Source: a virus. Taken from it: a DNA stretch of 31,347 nt. The notes below the pieces were generated by a model. It was not told the DNA's origin and did not search any database. It saw only the letters and a program-made list of their open reading frames with translations. The stretch is taken from the IMG/VR virus record IMGVR_UViG_3300017717_000036, positions 1 through 31,347 of that record. One strand, written 5' to 3'. The translations under genes were made by a program, and so were the position numbers. Positions 1 to 6,816 of the stretch are shown here, in pieces; position 1 is the stretch's first letter; every line of letters starts with the position of its first letter.

Positions 1-129
1 TACTACAAAAAAGGTGGTACCGTAAAGGACTCATGCTATAAGAAGGTGAAGGCCAGCTACAAGGTCTTCCCTTCTGCGTATGCGTCTGGAGCTATAGCCA
101 AATGCCGGAAGAAAAAGGCTGGTAAGTAA
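1..129 (+). CDS. Small basic Cys/Lys-rich protein, 5' end outside window
   Basis: The reading frame is open from base 1 and stops at TAA 127-129, leaving 42 residues with the start outside the window. The fragment is Lys-rich with two cysteines and contains KVKASYKVFPSAYASGAIAK followed by a CRKKK-type basic tail. I recall this conserved block from small proteins of marine phages, but no function is established for it. The visible N-terminal part reads YYKKGGTVK, close to the YYKSGGKIRK near the start of the next gene. The stop overlaps the next start by one base (TAATG), so the two are probably translationally coupled. A DNA- or virion-associated role is plausible from the charge, but this is inference only. 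Confidence 0.6.
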   Translation, partial: YYKKGGTVKDSCYKKVKASYKVFPSAYASGAIAKCRKKKAGK

Positions 130-431
130 TGCGTACATACTATAAGTCTGGTGGTAAAATTCGCAAAACAGCGAAGGGTGCTGCGTTAAAGCGTTGGTTC
201 AAGGAAGATTGGAAAGACGTTAGTACAGGTAAGGCTTGTGGTAGAAAGAAAGGTGATGGTCGTGGTACGCCATACTGTCGTCCTAGTAAACGTGTATCTT
301 CTAAGACTCCTAAAACGTCAGGCGAGATGTCTAGTTCTGAGAAGAGTAAGAAGGTAAGAGAAAAGAAAAGTTTAGGACAACCTGCAGGTGCTCCACGCAG
401 AGTTAAGTCTGTAAAACGTAGAGGTAAGTAA
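129..431 (+). CDS. DUF5872-type small basic protein
   Basis: This 100-residue, strongly basic protein (many Lys/Arg) has the signature WFKEDWKDVSTG, then a CGRKKGDGRG segment and YCRPSKRVSSKTPKT. I recognise this as the DUF5872 type found in marine phages and related viruses, whose function is unknown. Two cysteines (residues 37 and 50) could pair or bind metal. The C-terminal half is low-complexity and Ser/Lys/Arg-rich, as in nucleic-acid-binding tails. It starts at an ATG overlapping the upstream stop by one base and ends by overlapping the next ATG in the same way. It sits directly upstream of the head-tail connector genes, so it may be a minor virion or packaging-associated protein. That role is inferred only from position and charge. 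Confidence 0.7.
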   Translation: MRTYYKSGGKIRKTAKGAALKRWFKEDWKDVSTGKACGRKKGDGRGTPYCRPSKRVSSKTPKTSGEMSSSEKSKKVREKKSLGQPAGAPRRVKSVKRRGK

Positions 432-1120
432 TGGCTACATCAGGTACTTCAACATTTAACATGGACTTCCCAGAGATTGCTGAGGAAGCATGGGAGCGTG
501 CCGGACGTGAGATGCGTTCTGGTTATGACCTAAGAACAGCTAGAAGATCTATGAACTTGCTTACCATTGAGTGGGCAAATCGTGGTATTAATCTGTGGAC
601 TATAAGAGAAGCGGAAGTAGACCTAGTAAAAGGGGATTTAGACTACAATACAACCACTCACGCTATAGACCTTTTAGAAGTAAACTTGCGTACAGACGAT
701 GGAGATACAGCTAAACAAAGAGATCTCCCCTTAACACGTACCAGTGCGAGTGTCTACGCGGGTATTCCTAACAAGTTAACACAAGGTAGACCAACACAGG
801 TTTGGGTTGATAGAACTAGAACTCAGCCAGTATTGCACGTTTGGCCTGTGCCAGATAAAAATGATACTTACAAAATAAATTATTGGTACCTAGTACGCAT
901 AGATGATGCAGGTGAAGGCGCGTATGAAGCTGATATGCCATTTAGATTCTTACCTTGTCTAGTGGCTGGGCTAGCGTATTACATTGCTATGAAGACTCCC
1001 GAATTGTCTGACAGGGTAGTAATGTTAAAACAAATTTATGACGAGCAGTTTAGTTTAGCTGCTGGTGAAGATAGAGATAAGACTTCAGCTAGGTTTGTAC
1101 CGCGTATTGGATACCCCTAA
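431..1120 (+). CDS. Head-tail connector/adaptor-like protein
   Basis: This 229-residue soluble protein begins with a helical section containing EEAWERAGREMRSGYDLRTA and a predicted helix over MNLLTIEWANRGINLWTI. It continues into beta-rich sequence with PVLHVWPVPD and ends in a helical segment. The arrangement fits podovirus connector or tail-accessory proteins (P22 gp4-like or SU10 adaptor-like) that dock under the portal, though I recognise it only at this general level. Its position before a second adaptor-like gene and upstream of tail genes supports a neck role. It is joined to both neighbours by one-base stop/start overlaps. No membrane segment or signal peptide is visible. Another small structural protein of the neck or capsid cannot be excluded. 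Confidence 0.6.
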   Translation: MATSGTSTFNMDFPEIAEEAWERAGREMRSGYDLRTARRSMNLLTIEWANRGINLWTIREAEVDLVKGDLDYNTTTHAIDLLEVNLRTDDGDTAKQRDLPLTRTSASVYAGIPNKLTQGRPTQVWVDRTRTQPVLHVWPVPDKNDTYKINYWYLVRIDDAGEGAYEADMPFRFLPCLVAGLAYYIAMKTPELSDRVVMLKQIYDEQFSLAAGEDRDKTSARFVPRIGYP

Positions 1121-1461
1121 TGAAGAAGTTTGCTACTGGTAAAAAAGCGTTTGGCTTCTGTGATATATGTGGATTTCGTACTAAGTTACGAGATATGAAG
1201 GAAGTAATAGTCAAGCGTCAGGGCACTAGTTTACTAGCTTGTAGGTCGTGTTGGGATCCAGATCATCCGCAGAATATGCAAGGTGAGTATCCTGTAAACG
1301 ATCCAGAGGCGTTGCGTAACCCACGCCCAGATCAAAGTTTAAGTGCAGACTCATCTGATACCAGTAGTCGAGCAGTAGATTGGGGTTGGAATCCAGTAGG
1401 TACAGGGCCTAACACATTAATAGAAATTAAAGCGGGCACAGTTACGGTGACGGTAGAATAA
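1120..1461 (+). CDS. Zinc-ribbon-like protein with paired CxxC motifs
   Basis: The 113-residue protein has CDIC at residues 14-17 and CRSC at 41-44, a classic four-cysteine zinc-ribbon spacing. CRSC is followed by WDPDHPQ. I recognise the combination from marine phage neck regions, where it is of unknown function. The second half (about 55-113) is polar and lacks clear domains. It ends in a Thr/Val beta-like strand after a WGWNPVG segment. The ATG overlaps the preceding stop, and the gene lies between two connector-like genes, so a small metal-stabilised structural or assembly factor of the head-tail joint is likelier than a transcription factor. That preference is an inference from context. 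Confidence 0.7.
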   Translation: MKKFATGKKAFGFCDICGFRTKLRDMKEVIVKRQGTSLLACRSCWDPDHPQNMQGEYPVNDPEALRNPRPDQSLSADSSDTSSRAVDWGWNPVGTGPNTLIEIKAGTVTVTVE

Positions 1462-1462
1462 T

Positions 1463-2194
1463 ATGGCACAAACAGCAGCGGACATAAAAGAAAATGTAGA
1501 AACTATCACTGAGATGGATTTTACTAACTCTCAGCTAAATATGTTTATTAGACAAGCTGAGCAGAAGATCTATGGGTTCATCAAAGATTTACCTATATTA
1601 AGGAAAGATACAACTATTGGTTTTAACAGAGCAGCAACCTTACCTGCAGATTTGTTGTACCTACATAGTGTGACTCAAAAAACAGGGACGGATGGCGTAA
1701 CTCGCAAAGCGCTTATACAAAAAGATTATGATTTCTTACTTGAAGCATATCCTTCATCTTCGGAAACCGTACCTGATGACGTAACTGAACCAGAATTAAA
1801 GTATTACGCCCTAAATAGTAGCGCTACCGAGGACTATTTTGCTTCACGTATGGTGATTAGTGTTGCTCCTAAATGGGATGCGACGGTTACATGCCTTATA
1901 GAGTATCAATATCAACCACGTTCTATAGTAGATACTGATGGTACGGAAGAACAGCCGTGGTTGGGCACCAATTATGACTCAGCTTTGTTGAACGGGGTGT
2001 TGGTAGAAGCCGCACGATTTATGAAAGCAGAGCCTGATATTCTTCAGTTATACGATCAACAATATACGTTAGCCATGCAGCAGTTGATGGATAGTGTAAA
2101 CAAATTGAGTAGTGATTCCTATAGACCTGCAGCTGCTCCAGCACAACCGTTGACTGTACCTGCTCCTGCACAACCACCTCAGAGACAGGAGTAA
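1463..2194 (+). CDS. Phage adaptor/neck protein (SU10 adaptor-like)
   Basis: This 243-residue protein begins with a helical region containing FTNSQLNMFIRQAEQKIYGF. It continues through an LPADLLYLHSV strand and a beta-rich middle with VTCLIEYQYQPRSI. A helix follows with YDSALLNGVLVEAARFMKAE, then a conserved-looking LYDQQYTLAMQQL helix. This order (helix, LPxDxL, late ALLxGxLxEAAxFxK) is what I associate with phage head-tail adaptor proteins. The last 25 residues are Ala/Pro/Gln-rich and look disordered. It starts two bases after the previous stop and ends just before the tail gene at 2198. A role in the portal-tail connector is inferred from sequence pattern and neighbours; exact placement in the virion is unknown. 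Confidence 0.65.
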   Translation: MAQTAADIKENVETITEMDFTNSQLNMFIRQAEQKIYGFIKDLPILRKDTTIGFNRAATLPADLLYLHSVTQKTGTDGVTRKALIQKDYDFLLEAYPSSSETVPDDVTEPELKYYALNSSATEDYFASRMVISVAPKWDATVTCLIEYQYQPRSIVDTDGTEEQPWLGTNYDSALLNGVLVEAARFMKAEPDILQLYDQQYTLAMQQLMDSVNKLSSDSYRPAAAPAQPLTVPAPAQPPQRQE

Positions 2195-2197
2195 TAA

Positions 2198-2626
2198 ATG
2201 GCCATTTCACAAGGATTATGTACATCATTCAAGAAAGAGCTATTAGAGGGTACACATGTATTCGGTAGTAATAGTTTTAAAATAGCTTTGTACACTAATA
2301 CAGCTAGTTTAAATGCGGATACTACTATATACGACGTTAGCACTGCAGGGCAGGTAGCTACGGCTAATGGTTATAGTGCTGGTGGAGTTGCTCTTAGCGG
2401 TGTAACAGTATCTAGTGGCGATGGTGTAGGTTTTGTTAATTTTTCAGACGCTACTTGGGCAAGTAGTAGTTTTACGGCTAGAGGTGCATTAATATATAAT
2501 GCTACACAGGGTAATAAAGCTGTCATGGTATTAGACTTTGGCGACGATAAAACAAGTAATAACAGTACGTTTACAGTTGGTATGCCAGCTAATACGTCTA
2601 CTGCAGCACTTATAAGGATTACATAA
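2198..2626 (+). CDS. Small beta-rich tail-associated protein
   Basis: This 142-residue protein begins AISQGLCTSFKKELLEG, then has FKIALYTNTASLN and runs of small polar residues (Ser, Thr, Gly, Ala) typical of beta-structured virion proteins. I have seen this N-terminal pattern in phage tail-region proteins of unknown exact function. There is a single cysteine near the N-terminus and no signal peptide or membrane segment. A purine-rich CAGGAG lies just upstream of the ATG, and the stop overlaps the next start (TAATG). The following gene encodes a fibre-type protein, so a tail or fibre-attachment role is plausible. The alternative is a capsid decoration protein. Confidence 0.55.
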   Translation: MAISQGLCTSFKKELLEGTHVFGSNSFKIALYTNTASLNADTTIYDVSTAGQVATANGYSAGGVALSGVTVSSGDGVGFVNFSDATWASSSFTARGALIYNATQGNKAVMVLDFGDDKTSNNSTFTVGMPANTSTAALIRIT

Positions 2627-4020
2627 TGAGTACATCTTACACTAGTAACTTAAAATTAGGTAAGCCCGCTGCTGGTGATACTGGCTGGGGTGATGTTATA
2701 AATGGCGAACTTACCGACATGATTGAACAAGGTATTGTTGGTATGGCTACTATCAATACTTGGACTACAAACTCACACACATTAACAGAAGCTAACGGAG
2801 CTAGTTCTGAAGCGCGTTGTGCGATACTAAAGTTGACTGACACTGGTACAAATCTGACAGGTGCAGGTACAGTCGTAGTGCCAGCTAGAAGCAAATTATA
2901 CGCAATCATAAACACTTCAGGTCAGACAATCACTGTAAAAACTGCTAGTGGCACAGGCGTAGCTGTAAAGACTGCTAAACAAGTAAACTTGATGTGTGAT
3001 GGCACTAATGTGATAGAACAAAGTAATTACTTTGCGTCTCTAGAAGCGGCTGCTTTACAAGCGCTTAACATACAGCTTAGTGGTTCTGGTGCTACAGTTG
3101 ATAATATTATTACTGATTGTTTTAGTTCAAATACTGATACGAAAATAGCTACTAACAGAGCGGTTAGAACCTTCGTAGGTAGTATTGGTAATTTTAAGCG
3201 TTCAGAAAGATTCTATCCGTGGGCTAGTGCGGGTTCTAGTCTTGATGGTGTACAACCGCCATCTATATCTATAGCAAATGACGCTACTACTACCGTAGGC
3301 ACATTTGATTTATATGGCACTGCTCGTACTGTGTTTCAGGAATTAGATTTAGCCATAACTGGCACACTTTCTTTTAGTGGCACCAAACTTGATCCAACAG
3401 TATCTGATGCTATAGTACGCGTACAACGTAAATCGACAGGCGCTGGAGGCGTAAGCATTGGTGCTTGTACGGTTGCAGATACTAAATTAGGCGGTAGTAA
3501 TTCATATTGGTACAGTTTTGGGGTAGATGGAGATCAAACAAGTAAGATAGATGCTTTCAGTTGGCTTGATGTTGTTACGGCTGATCCGATTGGGACATAT
3601 AAAAGAAAGATTCAAAGCGCTACTTATGATGATGCAACAGACAAAACTACTATTGTTTACGACAACGGGTCTTCTGGGCAAGGTAAGTTTAGTTCTACGG
3701 GTTTTACCGTGCAGGTTAGTTCTTCAAGTTTTGAGAGTGTAGGGACTTGGGTTACTGCGGTACCATTTGTACCTGACGCTGCTACTGAAGGTTTAAATGA
3801 GACCTTTACTATAAGTAAAGTTATCCCCATAAGTAGTTCGGGTAATCCAATTACCACCCAAGAAACCTTTACTTTGCCTACACTAAAACTAGTTCCTGAT
3901 TCGGGCGGTGCGGGTAATATTGAAATGCGTGTGCAAATATTATGTGGCCCTGTAAGTAATGTGGGGACATTTGAATTTAACGTGCTGCAAGTAGATCAAA
4001 CAAACATAACGAGAACCTAA
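2626..4020 (+). CDS. Tail fibre-like virion protein
   Basis: This 464-residue, Ser/Thr/Gly-rich, beta-type protein has an N-terminal region YTSNLKLGKPAAGDTGWGD. It resembles the TxNLxLxxPxxGxxxxxWG entry sequence seen at the start of many phage fibre or tail-associated proteins. The middle shows alternating short strands such as AIINTSGQTITVKTASG, and the end is again beta-rich. There is no signal peptide, coiled coil or catalytic motif. The gene overlaps the previous stop by one base and is followed two bases later by a small membrane protein that opens the lysis block. A structural role at the tail is likely. Whether it is a fibre, a fibre anchor or a head protein is not shown by the sequence. 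Confidence 0.6.
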   Translation: MSTSYTSNLKLGKPAAGDTGWGDVINGELTDMIEQGIVGMATINTWTTNSHTLTEANGASSEARCAILKLTDTGTNLTGAGTVVVPARSKLYAIINTSGQTITVKTASGTGVAVKTAKQVNLMCDGTNVIEQSNYFASLEAAALQALNIQLSGSGATVDNIITDCFSSNTDTKIATNRAVRTFVGSIGNFKRSERFYPWASAGSSLDGVQPPSISIANDATTTVGTFDLYGTARTVFQELDLAITGTLSFSGTKLDPTVSDAIVRVQRKSTGAGGVSIGACTVADTKLGGSNSYWYSFGVDGDQTSKIDAFSWLDVVTADPIGTYKRKIQSATYDDATDKTTIVYDNGSSGQGKFSSTGFTVQVSSSSFESVGTWVTAVPFVPDAATEGLNETFTISKVIPISSSGNPITTQETFTLPTLKLVPDSGGAGNIEMRVQILCGPVSNVGTFEFNVLQVDQTNITRT

Positions 4021-4022
4021 TC

Positions 4023-4229
4023 ATGGAAGATAATAGAGAAGCCCTACTAAAGCTAGATGCCCACGAGCGCGAATGTGCACAACGCATGAAAAACATACAG
4101 TTTCAACTAGATACTGTTGATAAGCGTTTAGATCAGGGTATGCACAAATTTAAGAGTATAGAACGTTTATTATGGCTTCTCTACCCACTAATTTTAGGAT
4201 TAGATGTCATTGGTCAGAAACTTATTTAG
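4023..4229 (+). CDS. Small coiled-coil plus C-terminal membrane protein
   Basis: This 68-residue protein starts with a charged helix carrying KLDAHERECAQRMKNI and a heptad-like stretch to about residue 46. One hydrophobic segment at about 49-64 (LLWLLYPLILGLDVIG) follows. The layout resembles small haemolysin/XhlA-type phage membrane proteins that accompany holins. I base this on pattern and on its place at the head of the lysis block, not on a firm family match. Its 3' end overlaps the next gene by 26 bases. It could be an accessory holin or a membrane anchor. Confidence 0.6.
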   Translation: MEDNREALLKLDAHERECAQRMKNIQFQLDTVDKRLDQGMHKFKSIERLLWLLYPLILGLDVIGQKLI

Positions 4230-4857
4230 AATTTGTTTTTTATTGTTTACATCAGTTGCTATGGCAAACCAGCAAGATGGATCACTAAATACATATAATG
4301 GTGATGGTAGTAACGTAAACAGTAATAACTCTACTCAAGATGACTCAGTATCTAATACATACAATGGTGCAGGGTCTAGTAGTGAAATGCCTGTGGGAAG
4401 TGCTATAAGTCCTAGTTATATGAGTAATGGCATGGATACTTGTCTAAAAGGTACAGGAGGGTCATTACAAACTGTAGGTGTTGGCATTAGTAGTGGTAGC
4501 TATGACGTTGATCCTGAATGTAACAGACGTAGAGATGCTAAAGTATTATCTGATTTGAACATGAAAGTAGCTGCTGTAGCTAGAATGTGTCAGTCAGTAG
4601 ATGTGTGGAAAGCTATGTTTATATCAGGTACGCCATGTCCTATACTGTCAAATGGTAGACTGATTGTAGGTAAAAGAGCTTTTCTTGTTATGAAAATGAA
4701 CCCTGAAACTTATATACCAGACTACAATAAAAACACTAAGGAGTGGTATAATACTATACTAAAGATAGGAGAAACTGTTGAAGATGAAGAAGAAGATACT
4801 AGCTCTATTAGCGATAAGTTCCGTAGCTCAATCAGACCAGTTGGACAATCTGATTGA
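4204..4857 (+). CDS. Secreted Cys-containing phage protein of unknown function
   Basis: The 217-residue protein has a clear signal peptide: MSLVRNLFR, a hydrophobic ICFLLFTSVAMA, and a likely cut after AMA before NQQ. Next comes an Asn/Ser/Gly-rich low-complexity region (about 22-70) with two NTYNG motifs. A more conserved-looking domain follows with CLKGTGGSLQT, PECNRRRDAKVLSDL and SGTPCP. Its four cysteines could form disulfides outside the cytoplasm. I recall this PECNRRRDAK block from marine phages but know no function. The start lies inside the upstream gene (26-base overlap), with AGGA at 4196-4199. The C-terminus is a very acidic stretch whose DNA also encodes the start and signal peptide of the next gene. 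Confidence 0.65.
   Translation: MSLVRNLFRICFLLFTSVAMANQQDGSLNTYNGDGSNVNSNNSTQDDSVSNTYNGAGSSSEMPVGSAISPSYMSNGMDTCLKGTGGSLQTVGVGISSGSYDVDPECNRRRDAKVLSDLNMKVAAVARMCQSVDVWKAMFISGTPCPILSNGRLIVGKRAFLVMKMNPETYIPDYNKNTKEWYNTILKIGETVEDEEEDTSSISDKFRSSIRPVGQSD
4767..4771 (+). promoter_or_regulatory. Ribosome binding site deciding a TTG versus ATG start
   Basis: AGGAG lies inside the upstream coding region. It is six bases before a TTG (4778) and twelve before the in-frame ATG (4784). The spacing favours the TTG, while the codon favours the ATG. The two starts differ by only two residues, so the signal peptide is intact either way. Confidence 0.55.
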
Positions 4858-5623
4858 TACATCCAGTGCGATTGTAGATCAGATAGACAAAGGAATTGCG
4901 TATGTTGGTTCTGCCTCTGAGTATTCTTATCTTGGTAATTCTCTCTCTGATGGCAGTGTTTCAGAGTCCGCGCATATCACCTCACAACAGATTCAAGCAT
5001 ACAATGATGCTCTTTCTAATATGGCTAGTTACATGCCTTATGGTGATGTACTCGCTGTCTTAAACGAACAAGCAAATACAGAACTTGAACTTATGGATCA
5101 GGCTGTAGATGTATTTACTGAAGCTGTTGTAGAAATGGTACAAGTAGTACAGGTAGCTGAGATGGCAGAAGAAGCATCTACTCCAGACGAAGAAGCTGCT
5201 GTACAAGACTTCGTAGCTAACAACCAAGAAGTTCTAACAATTACACAAGAAGAAGTTACCGAATATAATCAGTCTATAGATGACATTGAAACGCACGCGA
5301 ACAACGCTAGCGCATTTATTGCAGTAGCCGCAAACGTAGATGCGGTGGACTTTTTACAGCAGGGTGCAGAGAACAACAACACGACAGCAGAACAAGCTAC
5401 TTTGTCGTATAGTGCTAATAATCAATGGGTTAGAATGCAGTGGGCGGGCACTAATAATGCTACTGCTGTATTCCTAAATGGTAACGACAATTTTGGTTTA
5501 GATTTATACGTTACTGAAGCTGACATACTAATTGCTGGACAAGAGTCTGAGCTTTACCTAACAGGCCCTACATCAGCAGGATACAATTGCTTTATGTATG
5601 GGGATTGTAACTATGAGCCTTGA
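4778..5623 (+). CDS. Secreted helical phage protein of unknown function
   Basis: The 281-residue protein begins KMKKKILALLAISSVAQS, a basic n-region and short hydrophobic core with a plausible signal peptidase cut after AQS before DQL. The mature part is acidic and alanine-rich, mostly helical from residue 20 to about 200. It contains a Glu-rich run such as EMAEEASTPDEEA and a C-terminal beta-like part (about 205-281) with two cysteines near the end. No lipobox Cys is present, so it is not an obvious outer-membrane spanin. The start is TTG at 4778 or ATG at 4784. Either way about 75-80 bases of the gene overlap the upstream gene in another frame. Neighbours suggest a periplasmic role around lysis or tail assembly, but I do not recognise the family. 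Confidence 0.6.
   Translation: MKMKKKILALLAISSVAQSDQLDNLIDTSSAIVDQIDKGIAYVGSASEYSYLGNSLSDGSVSESAHITSQQIQAYNDALSNMASYMPYGDVLAVLNEQANTELELMDQAVDVFTEAVVEMVQVVQVAEMAEEASTPDEEAAVQDFVANNQEVLTITQEEVTEYNQSIDDIETHANNASAFIAVAANVDAVDFLQQGAENNNTTAEQATLSYSANNQWVRMQWAGTNNATAVFLNGNDNFGLDLYVTEADILIAGQESELYLTGPTSAGYNCFMYGDCNYEP
5600..5604 (+). promoter_or_regulatory. Ribosome binding site favouring the ATG at 5613
   Basis: GGGGA lies eight bases upstream of ATG 5613. It overlaps the earlier in-frame ATG at 5598, which has no comparable site in front of it. I therefore start the gene at 5613. Confidence 0.5.
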
Positions 5624-6089
5624 GGATACGGAACTAAAGATTGGCGGTACATCGTTTAAGGGTGTATGGATTGCCATAGTTTTAGGTATCGGCTCTACTA
5701 TTGGTGGTGGAGTATGGACAGCAAGCAGTTTGTACTCTAGACTAGAGTCTGTGGAAGCTAGGGTAATACCTGACGTAGCGCCTATTGAAGAGAAAATATC
5801 GCTTATAGAAACACAACTAAGAGATAACAACGTAGCGCAGTTACAAGGTAAACTAGCTGAACTAGGCACTAACTTAGTTACCATCAAAGACAATTACGAT
5901 AAGATGTTAGAGTTCAAAGAAGATATAGGGGAACTAAAACAGAAAGTAACTAAGATGGAAACTGTAGTACAAAAAGCTGAGTTAGTTACAGAAGAAGTAA
6001 AAGAATTTGAGGACGACATAAAGGTAGTTAAGAAAGAGATTCAAGATCTCTGGGATGGAATGGACTACTTATCTAATCCTCTAAAGTGA
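5613..6089 (+). CDS. N-terminal TM plus long coiled-coil protein (inner-spanin-like topology)
   Basis: From ATG 5613 this is 158 residues (163 if ATG 5598 is used). A short N-terminal tail (SLEDTELKIGGTSFKG) precedes one Gly-rich membrane segment at about residues 18-38. Charged heptad-like helix follows to the end, for example LEFKEDIGELKQKVTKMETV. An inner-membrane anchor with a periplasmic or cytoplasmic coiled coil is the layout of inner spanins, and it lies directly before the holin and endolysin genes. No partner lipoprotein was found, so spanin is a hypothesis only. The alternative is a structural membrane protein. It overlaps the previous gene by 11 bases. Confidence 0.6.
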   Translation: MSLEDTELKIGGTSFKGVWIAIVLGIGSTIGGGVWTASSLYSRLESVEARVIPDVAPIEEKISLIETQLRDNNVAQLQGKLAELGTNLVTIKDNYDKMLEFKEDIGELKQKVTKMETVVQKAELVTEEVKEFEDDIKVVKKEIQDLWDGMDYLSNPLK

Positions 6090-6096
6090 GGTACGT

Positions 6097-6468
6097 ATGT
6101 TACAGAATCTTATCGGCCCTATAGCTAATATAGCTGGGGGTTACTTAAAAAATAAAGCCGAAGAAAAACAGGCTAAACATAAAGCCAAGATGAAAGTCAT
6201 TGAGAATGATGGTGAGTGGGAATCAAAGATGGCTGATGCCTCTGCCCATAGCTGGAAAGACGAATTTTGGACTATTGTGTTATCTGTGCCCATCTTTATG
6301 ATAGGTTATTCTATCGTAGTAAATGACCCGTCTGTAGTTGATAGGGTAGAATCTGGGTTCGCTGCTTTATCTCAACTTCCTGAGTGGTACCAATATTTAT
6401 TGTTTATATGTATATCCAGCAGCTTTGGTATTAAAGGTGTTTCTAAACTAATGAGTCTAAGAAAATGA
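6097..6468 (+). CDS. GTA-type 3TM holin-like membrane protein
   Basis: The 123-residue protein has an N-terminal amphipathic/Gly segment, then a Lys/Glu-rich helix (about 18-40) and a HSWKDEFW motif. Two strong hydrophobic spans follow at about 57-75 (FWTIVLSVPIFMIGYSIVV) and 97-115 (YQYLLFICISSSFGIKG), ending in a basic tail. This matches the 'holin of 3TMs' family described for gene-transfer-agent release and many alphaproteobacterial phages. In that family the DEFW-type motif precedes the first strong TM, and an LPxWY motif precedes the last. GAGG, overlapping the upstream stop, lies five bases before the ATG. The stop overlaps the endolysin start as ATGA. A role in membrane permeabilisation at lysis fits the neighbours. 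Confidence 0.75.
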   Translation: MLQNLIGPIANIAGGYLKNKAEEKQAKHKAKMKVIENDGEWESKMADASAHSWKDEFWTIVLSVPIFMIGYSIVVNDPSVVDRVESGFAALSQLPEWYQYLLFICISSSFGIKGVSKLMSLRK

Positions 6469-6815
6469 ATTTAAAGTATTTTAAGGTAGAAGATTTTAAC
6501 TGTCAGGAAACTGGTGAGAATGAGATGTGTCCTGACTTCTTACAGAAACTTGATGCACTTCGTGAGGTGTGTGGGTTTCCGTTTATTATAACTAGTGGGT
6601 ACAGATCGCCTAACCATAGCATTGAAGCTGCTAAAGCCACGGGCCCGGGAACACATGCACAGGGTATTGCTGCTGATATAAGAGTAACTGGTGGAGCACA
6701 ACGTATGTCTATTATACGTAACGCTTCTATTATGGGATTCAATGGTATTGGTGTTGCTAAAGGTTTTGTACATGTAGACACGCGGGAGACTACCCCAGTA
6801 GCTTGGAAATACTAA
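6465..6815 (+). CDS. Endolysin, peptidase M15-type (D-Ala-D-Ala / L-Ala-D-Glu peptidase family)
   Basis: The 116-residue protein is a single compact M15 (VanY-like, M15_3) domain with no signal peptide. Visible motifs are TSGYRSPNH at residues 43-51, GTHAQGIAADI at 62-72 and FVHVD at 101-105. By family knowledge His64, Asp71 and His103 would bind zinc, with Asp105 nearby in the VHVD motif. The enzyme should cleave peptides of peptidoglycan. The length is typical of minimal phage endolysins. The ATG overlaps the holin stop by four bases (ATGA), a classic lysis-pair arrangement. A virion-borne role is possible, but its place beside the holin favours lysis. Confidence 0.88.
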   Translation: MNLKYFKVEDFNCQETGENEMCPDFLQKLDALREVCGFPFIITSGYRSPNHSIEAAKATGPGTHAQGIAADIRVTGGAQRMSIIRNASIMGFNGIGVAKGFVHVDTRETTPVAWKY

Positions 6816-6816
6816 T

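Noticed and set aside
1120-1461. Transcription factor based on paired CxxC
   Set aside because: There is no DNA-binding helix or basic region beyond the ribbon, and it lies between connector genes. A structural zinc ribbon is the simpler reading.
4778-5623. Outer-membrane spanin lipoprotein
   Set aside because: The signal peptide ends AQS-DQ without a lipobox cysteine, and the protein is far longer than known outer spanins.
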